Notes: generated from the sequence alone by a model not told the origin. Shown: positions 25,199 through 34,425, numbered from the stretch's first letter. The stretch is 64,000 nt of DNA from Thalassovita aquimarina (GCF_018219815.1 NZ_JADMKU010000001.1:62001-126000), one strand, 5' to 3'. Translations and numbers: made by a program.

Positions 25199-25702
25199 TC
25201 AGTCGGCAGCTGGAATTGTCCCGTCGTTCCGTTCGACCAGACCTGCGGCGAAGTCTGCGACCCTGGCCTTGAATTCGCCTGCCTCGATTTCCGCATCGGT
25301 GAGGATCAGAACTGCCTCCGGCGGATGGCCGATTTCTTCTTCCAGTTGTTTCAGGGCCTTCCTTGCGCCGCTGCCGCCCTGGGTGACCCAAGCGGCGTAG
25401 GATTGCAGCTGCGTGCCTTCTCGGTCCAGCCAGCTCAGGATCGGGGGGCAGACATGGCCTGCCCAGGTGGGGCCACCGATAATCACCCGCGCATACCGCA
25501 GGGCAGCGAATTCTGGTGCCCTGATCGGTACGGTTTTGCGGGTCAGGGCCGCCCATGCCGACGCAAGATAGGAAAGAAGCCCGCGTGCCTTATTCTCAAC
25601 GACAACCTCTTCGCAATCCGCCTCGATATGACGGGCGAGTTCGGCCGCGACCGTACGGGAATGGCCGGTGCGCGAATGAAAGACGATGAGGTTGAGTTTC
25701 AT
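25199..25702 (-). CDS. Flavodoxin-like protein
   Basis: 167 residues. The FMN phosphate loop reads FHSRTGHSRTVA near 8-19, where flavodoxins have S/T-x-T-G-N-T; here asparagine is histidine and the last threonine is serine. ARVIIGGPTWAGHVCPPIL near 72-90 corresponds to the loop carrying the isoalloxazine-stacking tryptophan, and AAWVTQGGSGARKA near 103 to the 90s loop. It probably binds FMN and acts in electron transfer or quinone reduction. Convergent with the molybdopterin-binding gene and divergent from the TRAP operon across a 277-bp gap. Confidence 0.8.
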   Translation of the reverse strand: MKLNLIVFHSRTGHSRTVAAELARHIEADCEEVVVENKARGLLSYLASAWAALTRKTVPIRAPEFAALRYARVIIGGPTWAGHVCPPILSWLDREGTQLQSYAAWVTQGGSGARKALKQLEEEIGHPPEAVLILTDAEIEAGEFKARVADFAAGLVERNDGTIPAAD

Positions 25703-25904
25703 GAAGAAAGGTACCGGGGATACGAGGAAAAAAACTGATCGGAAGGGAGGTGTGTTCGAAGGAGGAAAGAGGTGATTCCTAGGCTGTCAGTTTTTTGACG
25801 AATGCTGCCGTGTGTCAATGGGGGCTCGGCGAATTTCCCGCTATGCGGTATTCGCGGCGAAGAGGGCAATGGAAATAGATTCCGCAAAATTCCGCCAACA
25901 GGCT

Positions 25905-25919
25905 TGGCAGTCCTTTTGC
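25905..25919 (+). promoter_or_regulatory. Sigma-54-like promoter upstream of the TRAP operon
   Basis: TGGCAG (25905-25910) and TTGC (25916-25919) place GG and GC ten bases apart, the -24/-12 geometry of sigma-54 promoters. Two of the outer consensus positions differ. It lies about 60 bases before dctP. Many TRAP and dicarboxylate systems use sigma-54 with DctB/DctD-type control, but no such regulator is in the window. Confidence 0.4.
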
Positions 25920-25979
25920 CCTGCGTTAGCTTCCTGCCCAAGCGGCCGAGAGGAGAAGGCCGCGAATAGGGAGAACATG

Positions 25980-26990
25980 ATGAAATCGATCTTTACCAAG
26001 GCCGCCGTTGCGGCCCTTGCCTTGGGGTTTGCCACCGAAGCGATGGCCGAAGAATGGAACGTTTCGGTCTGGGGTAAACGCCGCGCCTTCACCGAACACG
26101 TCGAAAAGCTGGCCGAGCTCGTTTCGGAAAAGACCAATGGCGAATTCACGATGAATATCAGCTATGGCGGCTTGTCGAAGAACAAGGAAAACCTCGACGG
26201 GATTTCCATCGGTGCGTTTGAAATGGCGCAGTTCTGCGCCGGCTACCACGCCGACAAGAACCCGACCATAACCGTGCTGGAACTGCCTTTCCTCGGCGTG
26301 AACACGCTGGAAGAGGAAGTGGCTGTTTCCAATGCTGTCTACGCGAGCGACGCCGCGCAGAAGGATCTGGCGCGCTGGAATGCCAAGCTGCTGATGCCGT
26401 CGCCGATGCCGCAATACAATATCGTCGGCACCGGTGAGCCGCGCGACAGCTTGGACAAGATGAACGGCATGCGCGTCCGCGCCACTGGCGGGATCGGCCA
26501 GGCGTTCAAGGCGATTGGCGCCGTGCCCACCTCGGTAACCGCGACCGAAGCCTATAACGCGATGGAAAGCGGCGTCGTCGACACCGTGGCCTTTGCCCAG
26601 CACGCCCATTTCGCCTATCGCACCATCGACCAGGCCACCTGGTGGACCGCGAACCTGAATCCCGGCACGGTGAACTGCCCGGTGGTGGTCAACATCGACG
26701 CCTATGAAGGGCTGAGCGACGCGCATCGCGAAGTGCTGGACAGCTCGATCGCCGCGGCGATGGATCACTACCTTACCAATTATGGCAAGACGCTTGCCAA
26801 GTGGGACGAGGTGCTTGCTGAGAAGAACGTGACCAAGGTCGAACTGTCGGAAGACGAGATCGCCAAGTTCCGGGCCACCGCCGCCGATCCGATCCGCGAA
26901 GCGTGGATCGAAAAGATGGAAGCCCAGGGCATTCCGGGGCAAGAGCTTTATGATCTTGTCATGGAAACGCTGAAGAAACAGCGCATGTAA
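25980..26990 (+). CDS. dctP: TRAP transporter substrate-binding protein (DctP family)
   Basis: 336 residues with a signal peptide MKSIFTKAAVAALALGFA ending at the AMA-E cleavage site near residue 23, so periplasmic. The conserved arginine of DctP proteins, which clamps the substrate carboxylate, is in MNGMRVRATGGIGQAFKAIG near 160-179. AYNAMESGVVDTVAF near 188 is another family signature. I use the second of two adjacent ATGs because AGGGAG lies six bases before it. It is followed by a terminator and then by the two permease genes; ligand cannot be told from sequence. Confidence 0.92.
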   Translation: MKSIFTKAAVAALALGFATEAMAEEWNVSVWGKRRAFTEHVEKLAELVSEKTNGEFTMNISYGGLSKNKENLDGISIGAFEMAQFCAGYHADKNPTITVLELPFLGVNTLEEEVAVSNAVYASDAAQKDLARWNAKLLMPSPMPQYNIVGTGEPRDSLDKMNGMRVRATGGIGQAFKAIGAVPTSVTATEAYNAMESGVVDTVAFAQHAHFAYRTIDQATWWTANLNPGTVNCPVVVNIDAYEGLSDAHREVLDSSIAAAMDHYLTNYGKTLAKWDEVLAEKNVTKVELSEDEIAKFRATAADPIREAWIEKMEAQGIPGQELYDLVMETLKKQRM

Positions 26991-27003
26991 TCCTTGGCTG
27001 TCG

Positions 27004-27037
27004 CGGACCGTCCCGGATAGGGGCGGTCCGTTTCTTT
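27004..27037 (+). terminator. Terminator/attenuator between dctP and dctQ
   Basis: CGGACCGTCCC (27004-27014) pairs with GGGGCGGTCCG (27020-27030) around a five-base loop, with one G-T pair, followed by TTTCTTT. Placement inside the TRAP operon would let the binding protein be made in excess over the permeases. Confidence 0.75.
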
Positions 27038-27068
27038 ATAAGCATAATAAAAAATGGGGGGTGATGGC

Positions 27069-27713
27069 ATGGCAGGGTCCTCGGCTGTGCTCGAAGACGG
27101 ATCAGTATTGAGCCGTCTCGACAAGGGATTGCACCGGCTCGAAATGGTGCTGGCGATGGTCAGCGGCCTGGCGGTGTTTTCATTGATGGTTCTGGCGGTG
27201 GTGTCGGTCGGTGGTCGTAACCTGTTCAACGCGCCGTTGCCGGGTTACGTGGACTGGATCGAGCAGGCGATGCCGCTGATCGCCTTCATGGGCATCGCCT
27301 ATACGCAGCGCGAAGGCGGCCATATCCGGATGGACATGCTGGTTGGGCGGCTGAACGGACGGGCGCTGTGGTTGGCCGAACTGGTCACCGCGCTGGTTTC
27401 GCTGCTGCTGATGGCGCTGCTGGTCTGGGGCAGTTGGGAACACTTCCAGCGCAGTTTCGATTTCGCCGCCCCGCTGTGGAGCCGTGACAGTTCCATCGAT
27501 ATCGGGTTGCCGATCTGGCCGGCCAAGCTACTGGCGCCGGTGGCCTTCAGCGTGCTGTGCCTGCGGCTTGTCATTCAGATCTGGGGATATGGCCGTGCCT
27601 TCGTGCAGGGGCTGGTCGAACCGGTTGCGGTGCCGCTGGTGCTGTCGGCTGCCGCGCAGGCGGCGGAAGAGGCCCAGCATGTCAGCGGGCTGGACGCAGA
27701 GGAGACGGATTGA
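27069..27713 (+). CDS. dctQ: TRAP transporter small permease (DctQ family)
   Basis: About 214 residues with four membrane helices (roughly 25-50, 65-85, 105-130, 150-170). The DctQ signature GYVDWIEQAMPLIAFMGIAYTQREGGHIRMD near 60-90 is present (key residues: W, E, and R-x-G-x-H-I-R). The ATG at 27069 has GGGGGTG six bases in front; an in-frame ATG five codons earlier has none. Its stop shares one base with the dctM start (TGATG). It is the membrane partner linking DctP to the large permease. Confidence 0.9.
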   Translation: MAGSSAVLEDGSVLSRLDKGLHRLEMVLAMVSGLAVFSLMVLAVVSVGGRNLFNAPLPGYVDWIEQAMPLIAFMGIAYTQREGGHIRMDMLVGRLNGRALWLAELVTALVSLLLMALLVWGSWEHFQRSFDFAAPLWSRDSSIDIGLPIWPAKLLAPVAFSVLCLRLVIQIWGYGRAFVQGLVEPVAVPLVLSAAAQAAEEAQHVSGLDAEETD

Positions 27714-29113
27714 TGGAAACCATTGAAATCGGTCTGTGGGTTTCCGGCTTCATGCTGGTCCTCGTCTTGCTGGGGATGCGGGTGGCCTTCGCCGCCGGGC
27801 TGGCCGGGCTGATCGGGCTGGTCTGGATTTTCTGGAACAAGTTCGACTATGACCCGGCGCGGTTCGGCAAGGCGATGACCATCGCGGTCAAAACCGCCGG
27901 GCAGGTGCCGCATTCGAAAGTGTCGAGCCAGGCGCTCAGCCTGATCCCGACCTTCATCCTGATCGGATACCTGGCCTATTACGCCGGTCTGACCAAGGCT
28001 CTGTTCGAGGCCGCCAAACGCTGGGTCGGCTGGTTGCCGGGCGGGCTGGCGGTGTCGACCGTTTTCGCCACCGCCGGTTTTGCTGCGGTGTCGGGCGCAT
28101 CGGTGGCGACGGCGGCGGTGTTCGCCCGCATCGCGATCCCCGAGATGCTGAAAATCGGCTACGATAAACGCTTCGCCGCCGGCGTCGTGGCGGCGGGGGG
28201 CACGCTGGCGTCGCTGATCCCGCCCTCGGCGATCCTGGTGATCTATGCGATCATCGTCGAACAGGACGTCGGTAAACTGCTGCTGGCAGGCTTCATTCCC
28301 GGCGCGTTCTCGGCGGTGATCTACGGCGGGTTGATCGTCGGGCTGGCGCTGGTCATCCCGAATTTCGGGCCGCCGGTGAAGGGCTTCACCTGGGGGCAGA
28401 GATTGGCGGCGCTGCCGCCGGCTTTCCCGATCTTCTTCGTGGTGCTGATCATCATCTTCTTCATCTACAATCCGTTCGGCGGCGATGCCTGGGGCACGCC
28501 CACCGAGGGCGGTGCCCTGGGCGCCTTCGTGGTGTTCCTGATGGCGGTCTATCGCGGCATGCGCTGGTCGCAGTTGAAGGATGCTTTGCTGGAAACGGCC
28601 AAGCTGAGCGCGATGATCTTCACCATCATCTGGGGCGTGCTGATCTATGTTCGCTTCCTCGGCTTCGCGCAATTGCCGAGCGCCTTTTCGGACTGGATCA
28701 CAGGGCTGGAGCAAAGCCCGATGCTGACGCTGGTGCTGATCCTGCTGGCCTATGCCGTTCTGGGCATGTTCATGGATGCGATCGGGATGCTGCTGCTGAC
28801 CCTGCCGGTGGTCTACCCGGCGGTGATGGCGCTCAATGGCGGTGAACTCGTGTCCGCCGTCGACAGTACCTTCGGCATGTCCGGCCCGATGTGCGCGATC
28901 TGGTTCGGCATCCTTGTGGTGAAAATGGCCGAATTCTGCCTGATCACGCCGCCGATCGGCCTGAACTGCTTCGTGGTGGCGGGCGTGCGCGACGATCTGA
29001 GCGTGCAGGACGTGTTCAAGGGAGTGACGCCGTTCTTCATCGCCGACGCCGTCACGATCGGATTGCTGGTCGCCTTCCCGTGGATCGTGCTGTGGCTGCC
29101 GTCGCAGGCCTGA
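27713..29113 (+). CDS. dctM: TRAP transporter large permease (DctM family)
   Basis: 466 residues, about 12 to 13 membrane helices, the normal size for DctM. Family motifs include GFAAVSGASVATAAVFARIAIPEM near 118-141, YDKRFAAGVVAAGGTLASLIPPS near 145-167 and LGMFMDAIGMLLLTLPVVYP near 345-364. It forms the ion-coupled transport channel that uses a sodium or proton gradient. Start fixed by the TGATG overlap with dctQ. A strong terminator follows the gene. Confidence 0.94.
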   Translation: METIEIGLWVSGFMLVLVLLGMRVAFAAGLAGLIGLVWIFWNKFDYDPARFGKAMTIAVKTAGQVPHSKVSSQALSLIPTFILIGYLAYYAGLTKALFEAAKRWVGWLPGGLAVSTVFATAGFAAVSGASVATAAVFARIAIPEMLKIGYDKRFAAGVVAAGGTLASLIPPSAILVIYAIIVEQDVGKLLLAGFIPGAFSAVIYGGLIVGLALVIPNFGPPVKGFTWGQRLAALPPAFPIFFVVLIIIFFIYNPFGGDAWGTPTEGGALGAFVVFLMAVYRGMRWSQLKDALLETAKLSAMIFTIIWGVLIYVRFLGFAQLPSAFSDWITGLEQSPMLTLVLILLAYAVLGMFMDAIGMLLLTLPVVYPAVMALNGGELVSAVDSTFGMSGPMCAIWFGILVVKMAEFCLITPPIGLNCFVVAGVRDDLSVQDVFKGVTPFFIADAVTIGLLVAFPWIVLWLPSQA

Positions 29114-29136
29114 CCGGGGCGGGTTTCTGAAATGCA

Positions 29137-29167
29137 ACAAGCGCCCCTTTCGGGGCGCTTGTTTTTT
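29137..29167 (+). terminator. Terminator of the TRAP operon
   Basis: ACAAGCGCCCC (29137-29147) pairs perfectly with GGGGCGCTTGT (29152-29162) around TTTC and is followed by TTTTT. It is one of the strongest terminators in the window. Confidence 0.9.
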
Positions 29168-29206
29168 GCCTTGAAGGCGCGGAAGGACGCGGCGACTGGC
29201 GCCCGG

Positions 29207-30283
29207 TCAGAGTGCCACCAGGTGGTTGTCCCAAGCCACCGCATGTTCGCTCACCGCGATAGCGCCCGCCGCGCCGTAGCGGATGATCCGGCCGCTGCCC
29301 GCAGTGGCCACGAACCCGTTTTCCCCGGCATTCAGCCCGCAGACATCCGGTTCATCCAGATGGGTGGCGAAATCACCGCTCGCGGCGTCGAAGACCTGGA
29401 CCATGCCACCGCGCGGCGATGAAATGGCGATCTGGCGGCCATCGGTGCTGAAGGCGATGGAACCGGCGTAATTGTTCATATCGCGATGCAATGCTTCGGG
29501 CGCCTGCAACAGACGCGATGCCTCGCCCGGGCGGTACAGGCCCAGCAGCGGGGGCGCATCGGCGCCGTTGCCCTGCCATTGCATCGCAAACCCAACCATC
29601 CCGTCGGCGCGCAGCGCTAGGTGGCGGATGGAATTGAGCCGCAGCAATATGTCGAGCTCGGTGATCTCGGTCACGCCCCGGTTCAGGTCCAGAACCGCCA
29701 GGTTGGCCCGCATGGTCGGCAGGTTCAGGGGCGTTCGCCCCGATTCCGGATGGGGGTCGATCCCGCCATTGGCCACCACGAAACGGTCCGATCCGGGCAG
29801 CCGCAGGATGTCATGCGGCCCGACCCCGCCCGATGCGATTTCGCCGACGCGCCTGTAACCCTTGGCGCGGTCCCAGATACCGATGCGGCCGACACCTTGT
29901 TCGTAGTCGTTTTCCGGTGTCAGCAACAGCGATCCGTCGGCGGTGAACACCCCGTGACCCATGAAGTGGCGCCCTTCCGGGGTGTGCATTTCGGCCAGAA
30001 CCTGTCCGCTGGCGCAATCGATCACCCGGGCAAAGGTGCCGGGGCGGCGGGCAAAGGCCACCGCCTCGGCCCTGTGTGGATGCGCCGCCGCCGCGTGGCC
30101 GCGCCCCTGCAGCGGCAGCGAAAACAGCGCCCGGCCGTTGGCGGCAAGCCCGAACAGCCGGTAGCTGCCATCGCGCATCTTCGCCGCCGACAGGTAGGCC
30201 GGGTTGCCGATATCGGCCCAGCTGGCCTGTGGTGCGATCCCGGTGGCCACAAGCCCGGCAAGAAATCCGCGTCTCGTTGTCAT
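29207..30283 (-). CDS. DUF1513 (PF07433-like) beta-propeller protein, Tat-exported
   Basis: 358 residues with an N-terminal twin-arginine signal (MTTRRGFLAGLVATG) and cleavage likely after ASWA. The rest is repeat-like beta structure: GHGVFTADGSLLLTPENDY near 107-125, GVGPHDILRLPGSDRFVVANGGI near 150-172, MRANLAVLDLNRG near 190. This matches the DUF1513 proteins found beside imelysins and di-heme oxidoreductases in proteobacterial iron-uptake clusters. The gene is last in that cluster, two bases after the upstream imelysin gene. Biochemical role is not known. Confidence 0.82.
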   Translation of the reverse strand: MTTRRGFLAGLVATGIAPQASWADIGNPAYLSAAKMRDGSYRLFGLAANGRALFSLPLQGRGHAAAAHPHRAEAVAFARRPGTFARVIDCASGQVLAEMHTPEGRHFMGHGVFTADGSLLLTPENDYEQGVGRIGIWDRAKGYRRVGEIASGGVGPHDILRLPGSDRFVVANGGIDPHPESGRTPLNLPTMRANLAVLDLNRGVTEITELDILLRLNSIRHLALRADGMVGFAMQWQGNGADAPPLLGLYRPGEASRLLQAPEALHRDMNNYAGSIAFSTDGRQIAISSPRGGMVQVFDAASGDFATHLDEPDVCGLNAGENGFVATAGSGRIIRYGAAGAIAVSEHAVAWDNHLVAL

Positions 30284-30284
30284 A

Positions 30285-31310
30285 TCAGTCTCCGTCCAGC
30301 GCGTTGAAACCCGATGCCACGCCCAGGGCCGCCCCCAGATTGGCGCCGTGCTGTTCGCGGATCAGGTCGATGGATTGTTGCAAAACCTCGGCCCGCAGCC
30401 AGGCCGAGGGGTTGTTCAGATCGGCGAAAACCGGGTCCTCTATCCGGCTCAGCGCCTCGTCTGCGGCATCGAAGCCTTCGTTAAGCGCCTTGATCAGCGC
30501 GGGGTGATTGGTGGCCGGTAAAACACCGTGGCGACGCAGGGCGCCGAGGGACAGTTCGATATTGCGCAGCGACCGGCCCGAGCGCCGGGCCTCGGCGCGT
30601 TTTGGGCGTGGCCGGTCGAAGCTGCCCAAGGGGCGACCCAACCGCGTGTCCATGGTGAATTGCAGCCCGGTCGTGAAGGCCTTGAAAAGTTCCTGAACTG
30701 CTTCTTCATGCGTCCGGTACGGGCTTTTCTCGCTGCCCGGGGACCGCATCCCGGGCGCGTAGGTTTCGTGCCAGTCGCGCGCGATGGCGGCCGCCGTCAG
30801 GGCGATGTCATGCGCGGTGGCTCGGATCAGGGTACAGGCATAATCGGCCGGTTCGCGGAACCTGTCGTCATAGAGCAGGTATTCCATGCCATAGAACCCG
30901 CGCCCGGCAATCGACAGTTCGGCGAAACTTTTCGGGTCGGTGACAGCCGGGTCCTGCGACGCTAAAAGGCCCGCCAGAGTCTTGCTGGTGAACCCGCGCG
31001 TATCGGGCCAGAAGGCGAGGCTAAAGGCGCGGTTATCGGTTTCGGTCGGGCCGAAACGCAGGTGGCTGACCGTCACCCAGGCGTCGAAGGCATCGTGGTA
31101 GGTGGCGCGCAGCGCCGGGGCCTCCGGGTCGCAATCGGCCGCGGCGGCGGCATCAAGCGCGGCGCTGCGGGTTTGCAGCCGGTCGAACCCCGGCAGGATC
31201 AATTGATCAACAACCGCCGCGACAGGATCGACTGGAGCGTTGTCTGGCGGGCTGGCCAAAGCGGGAACGGGCAGGCAGAGCAGCAGGGCGGCGGCGAGAG
31301 GTCGGAACAT
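30285..31310 (-). CDS. Imelysin-family periplasmic protein (second imelysin)
   Basis: 341 residues with a signal peptide (MFRPLAAALLLCLPVPALA). Family features: an alpha-helical body, HDAFDAWVTVSHLRFGP near 70-85, and GRGFYGMEYLLYDD near 135-148, the position of the GxHxxE motif of metal-binding imelysins. Here it reads G-F-Y-G-M-E, so the histidine is not present. It likely belongs to the EfeO/IrpA-like iron-uptake group but may have lost or changed the metal site. It starts one base before the stop of the frameshifted oxidoreductase upstream. Confidence 0.78.
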   Translation of the reverse strand: MFRPLAAALLLCLPVPALASPPDNAPVDPVAAVVDQLILPGFDRLQTRSAALDAAAAADCDPEAPALRATYHDAFDAWVTVSHLRFGPTETDNRAFSLAFWPDTRGFTSKTLAGLLASQDPAVTDPKSFAELSIAGRGFYGMEYLLYDDRFREPADYACTLIRATAHDIALTAAAIARDWHETYAPGMRSPGSEKSPYRTHEEAVQELFKAFTTGLQFTMDTRLGRPLGSFDRPRPKRAEARRSGRSLRNIELSLGALRRHGVLPATNHPALIKALNEGFDAADEALSRIEDPVFADLNNPSAWLRAEVLQQSIDLIREQHGANLGAALGVASGFNALDGD

Positions 31311-32851
31311 TCAGAGGCTCTCCAGAAATGATATCAGGGCATTGCGGTCATCTGCGGTCAGGGCGCGGACATGGGATTGGGCGGCATGCGCTTCGCCGCC
31401 ATGCCACAGGATCGCTTCCAGCAGGGTGCGGGCGCGGCCATCATGCAGGAAACCGGCATCCCTCGAGACCCGCTGCGCCAACCCGACGCCCCAAAGCGGC
31501 GCGGTGCGCCATTCGCGGCCCGTCGCGCGGCCCTCGGGCATCGGGTCGGCCAATCCGTCGCCCATGTCATGCAGCAGGAAATCGGAATAGGGCCAGATCA
31601 GTTGAAAACTGCGCTCCGCTTGGTCGGGTAGCCGGGACGTGACGAACTTCGGATGGTGGCAGGCCGGGCACCCGGCCTGATGGAAGATTTCCTTGCCGCG
31701 CAGCACCTGCGGGGCAGCCAGATCGCGCCGCGCCGGAACGCCTAGGTTGGCGCTGTAAAGCGTGGTCAGGTCCCGCGCAGCCGCGTCGACCTCGAAACCG
31801 CGCGCATCCCCGTCGCCATGCGGCGCAGTACGGCAATCGGCCTGAACAGCGCTGCAATCGCCCCAGCCGTCGGCAAAGATCGGGGTGGAAAGGCCCAGGT
31901 CCGTATGGAAGGCCATGGACACTTGCTGCCGGACGGTGGGCTGGCCTGCCTTGTAGCCGAACCGGCCCAGCATCGGCTGTTCGTATTCCCGTGACCAGAC
32001 GATATTGGCGCGGCCCGATATCCCGTCGCCGTCGGCGTCGTCGGCATCTTCCAGGGCGATGATGTCGGCGGCGGGGATCGCTTCGATCAGCCCGAGGCCC
32101 AGAAGCGGTGGCGCGACGCGGGGCGAGAGCGTGACATCCTCGTCCAGCGGACCATAGGCCAGATCGCTCAGCGTGACCGTTGGCGCGCGCAATGTCACGG
32201 TGGTGTCGGTCAGCGCGACCTCGGCCGTTGTATAGCTGACGCTGACCCGCGCCTCTGCCGCGTGTCCGGGGGCCGCGAAGTCCTGAATCTGGCGTCCATA
32301 GGTGGGATCGGGCAGGGTGGCGAGGTAATCGGCGATCTCGACCATCCGGTCATCCGGCGCCGCTGGCGCGGCGAGTTTCACCGCGAAGGAAAGCGCGCTG
32401 TCTTCGGGGCCGTCGGGGGCATGGCCGCGCCCGTCGCGGATTGGCAACCGCTGCAGGATCGCGTGTTGTAAAGCGGCCCCAGCCCGTCCGATCCCTTGGT
32501 CGATGACGGCGAGGCCACCCAGAGCTTTTCGAACAAGGCACGGCCCAGTTCGAAATCCAATCGGTTTTCCAAGCTGGCCGCCGGACGGGAAAATGCCTTT
32601 GGGCCGCCGGTGTAGGGAACCGTTGCGGCCCCGGCGGGGCGATCCTCGAACCGTTCGGGTTCGCTGAAATCCACGGGCGGCGCCAGGGCGGCGGCAATCC
32701 GGGCGGTTTCCGCAACGGTGCGGGGCAGGGGCGACAGGTGCGGTTCGTCGCTCGCGGGATCGGCCGACAGCGGCGCGGCGCTCGCTATCAGAACGATCAG
32801 GCCCGATCCCAGAAGGGACTTGGGCGCGGTGATCGACGCAAATCGGGTCAT
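31311..32851 (-). pseudogene. Di-heme oxidoreductase family (DUF1111, thiol oxidoreductase-like), frameshifted in the first heme motif
   Basis: Two overlapping minus-strand frames together make one protein of the usual size. The first (32851 down to 32378) has a signal peptide and ends its homologous part at DGLGPLYNTRSCSGCQ. The second (from about 32441 down to 31311) resumes with IRDGRGHAPDG and contains the second heme motif GCPACHHPKF near the C-terminal third. Family members read CxGCH followed by xxDGRGHPP, so one base is missing between 32441 and 32442, within the histidine codon of CSGCH. As written the gene gives a short secreted fragment. It may be a true pseudogene, a sequencing error or, less likely, recoding. 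Neighbours are two imelysins and a DUF1513 gene. Confidence 0.8.
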
Positions 32852-32920
32852 TTGGTTCGCCTGCAGAAAACGGGACCGGCAGGCGCCGGGGCGCCAGCCA
32901 GTTTGATGTGCGTTGTCGCG

Positions 32921-34189
32921 TTACTCGAACACGGAGGACGGGTTGTCGAGGCTGTCGGATCCTTCCACGGCGACACCGTTCAGCCCAAAGGCACTGACCA
33001 CCCTTTCGAAGGATTTGGCCTGATCGATCAATCCGTTGACCCCGGTCATGATCAGCTCCTCGCCCCTGACGCTGCCGCGTTCCAGCATCTGGTCATAGGC
33101 AAATCCGTTATCGGCGGCCTCCTTCAGCGCGCCAAGCGCGTCCATGGTGGCATCGAGCTTGGCCCTCACCTCGGAATCCAGCGCGGGATCCTTCGCCGCG
33201 ACCAGATCGCTGAGCGAGGCGCCGGACACGACCGTGCCGTCAACCCGGGTATACTGACCGAGATAGGCGTTCCGGATCCCCATGCCGTCGTAGTAATGGC
33301 TGTTGTGGGTGTTGTCCGAGAAGCAGTCATGTTCTTCCTCCGGATCGTTCAGCATCAGGCCTAGGCGCATCCGTTCCCCGGCCTGTTCGCCATAGCTGAG
33401 GCTTCCCATCCCGGTCAGCATGGCGGTCAGACCGGCGGTTTCGTCGGCCAGCACGTCATTGCGTGCGTCGCCGCCCGTCGCCCATTGCGCAGCCATGTAT
33501 TCAAGATCGGACACCAGCAGATCGGTCGCGGCCTTCAGATAGGCGGCGCGGCGGTCGCAATTGCCGTGGGTGCAGCCATCGCCCTGAAGGTAATCGGTCC
33601 AGGGGCGGTTGCCCGCGCCCGGGGCGTGCCCGTTCAGGTCCTGTCCCCAAAGCATGAATTCGATCGCGTGGTAACCGGTGGCGACGTTGGTATCGATCCC
33701 ATCGGCTTCGTGCAGGGTGTTTTCCAGTAATTCTGGGGTGATGTCGGTGGCGTCGACCTCGGTCCCCGACAGGGTGAAGACCGGGGTCGCCACCACGTTG
33801 AGCGCGGCATAATCGTTTTCTTCCGATTCCCCGTAAGAAGAGGTGTCGACATAATCGATCAGACCCTCGTCCAGCGGCCAGGCGTTCACCTTGCCTTCCC
33901 ATTCGTCGACGATCGGGTTGCCGAACCGGTACACCTCGGTCTGCTGATAGGACGGGCGGGCGGCGAGCCATGCGTCTTTCGCCGCTTGCAACGTGGCCTC
34001 GGACGGTGCCGCGATCAGCGCATCGACCGCAGCCTGCAATGCCTTTGCGGTGATCAGGCTGTCATCGAATTTCGCCGCGGCGATATCGGCGTAGGTTTCC
34101 AGCACTGCCTTGGGAGAGGGGGCTTCGGCCAGCGCGGCGCTGCCCAGTGTCAGGGCCAGCGCGGTGGAGATCAGGAATGGGGTCTTCAT
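32921..34189 (-). CDS. Imelysin family protein (IrpA/EfeO-like iron-regulated periplasmic protein)
   Basis: 422 residues from the ATG at 34189, opening with the signal peptide MKTPFLISTALALTLGSAALA. The metal-site motif GYHAIEFMLWG near 147-157 (G-x-H-x-x-E) is intact. Cysteines in GDGCTHGNCDRRAAYL near 183-198 and HDCFSDNTHNSHYYDG near 268-283 fit the IrpA subgroup. It should be periplasmic and take part in iron uptake, probably with the di-heme oxidoreductase supplying electrons (inference from the conserved cluster). A start 22 codons earlier is open but would spoil the signal peptide. Confidence 0.88.
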   Translation of the reverse strand: MKTPFLISTALALTLGSAALAEAPSPKAVLETYADIAAAKFDDSLITAKALQAAVDALIAAPSEATLQAAKDAWLAARPSYQQTEVYRFGNPIVDEWEGKVNAWPLDEGLIDYVDTSSYGESEENDYAALNVVATPVFTLSGTEVDATDITPELLENTLHEADGIDTNVATGYHAIEFMLWGQDLNGHAPGAGNRPWTDYLQGDGCTHGNCDRRAAYLKAATDLLVSDLEYMAAQWATGGDARNDVLADETAGLTAMLTGMGSLSYGEQAGERMRLGLMLNDPEEEHDCFSDNTHNSHYYDGMGIRNAYLGQYTRVDGTVVSGASLSDLVAAKDPALDSEVRAKLDATMDALGALKEAADNGFAYDQMLERGSVRGEELIMTGVNGLIDQAKSFERVVSAFGLNGVAVEGSDSLDNPSSVFE

Positions 34190-34251
34190 GGGGTCGCTCC
34201 TTGTTCGGTCGGTGGTTCGTCTGGGGGCGGGCGTTCCGGGCCACGATCCTG

Positions 34252-34425
34252 TCACTTGGTCAGGATCAGCTTGCCGGCCCGGGTGATCCGCAGGCTGTAG
34301 ACCTGATCGTGCAGCACGATCAGGGCCTGGTTGCCGCCTTGGGTCAGATCCTCGGCCCGGTGGATCGGATGCGAGGGCAGCGCGACCTTCTCAGCGCCGT
34401 CCTTGTGCAGTCTCATCGTGGTCAT
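34252..34425 (-). CDS. hemP: Hemin uptake protein HemP
   Basis: 57 residues starting MTTMRLHKDGAEK. The C-terminal core HDQVYSLRITRAGKLILTK is the HemP/HmuP signature: a short strand, then L-R-I/x-T-x-x-G-K-L-I-L-T-K. HmuP-type proteins are small regulators or accessories of heme/iron uptake, and its position upstream of the imelysin cluster supports an iron-regulated unit. GGGAGAAA precedes the ATG at 34425. The start overlaps the stop of the upstream 54-residue gene (ATGA), so the two are translated together. Too short for many gene callers. Confidence 0.88.
   Translation of the reverse strand: MTTMRLHKDGAEKVALPSHPIHRAEDLTQGGNQALIVLHDQVYSLRITRAGKLILTK

Noticed and set aside
32378-32447. 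Programmed -1 frameshifting in the di-heme oxidoreductase
   Set aside because: There is no slippery heptamer or downstream pseudoknot, and shifting at this point would still leave the heme motif as CSGCQ rather than CSGCH.
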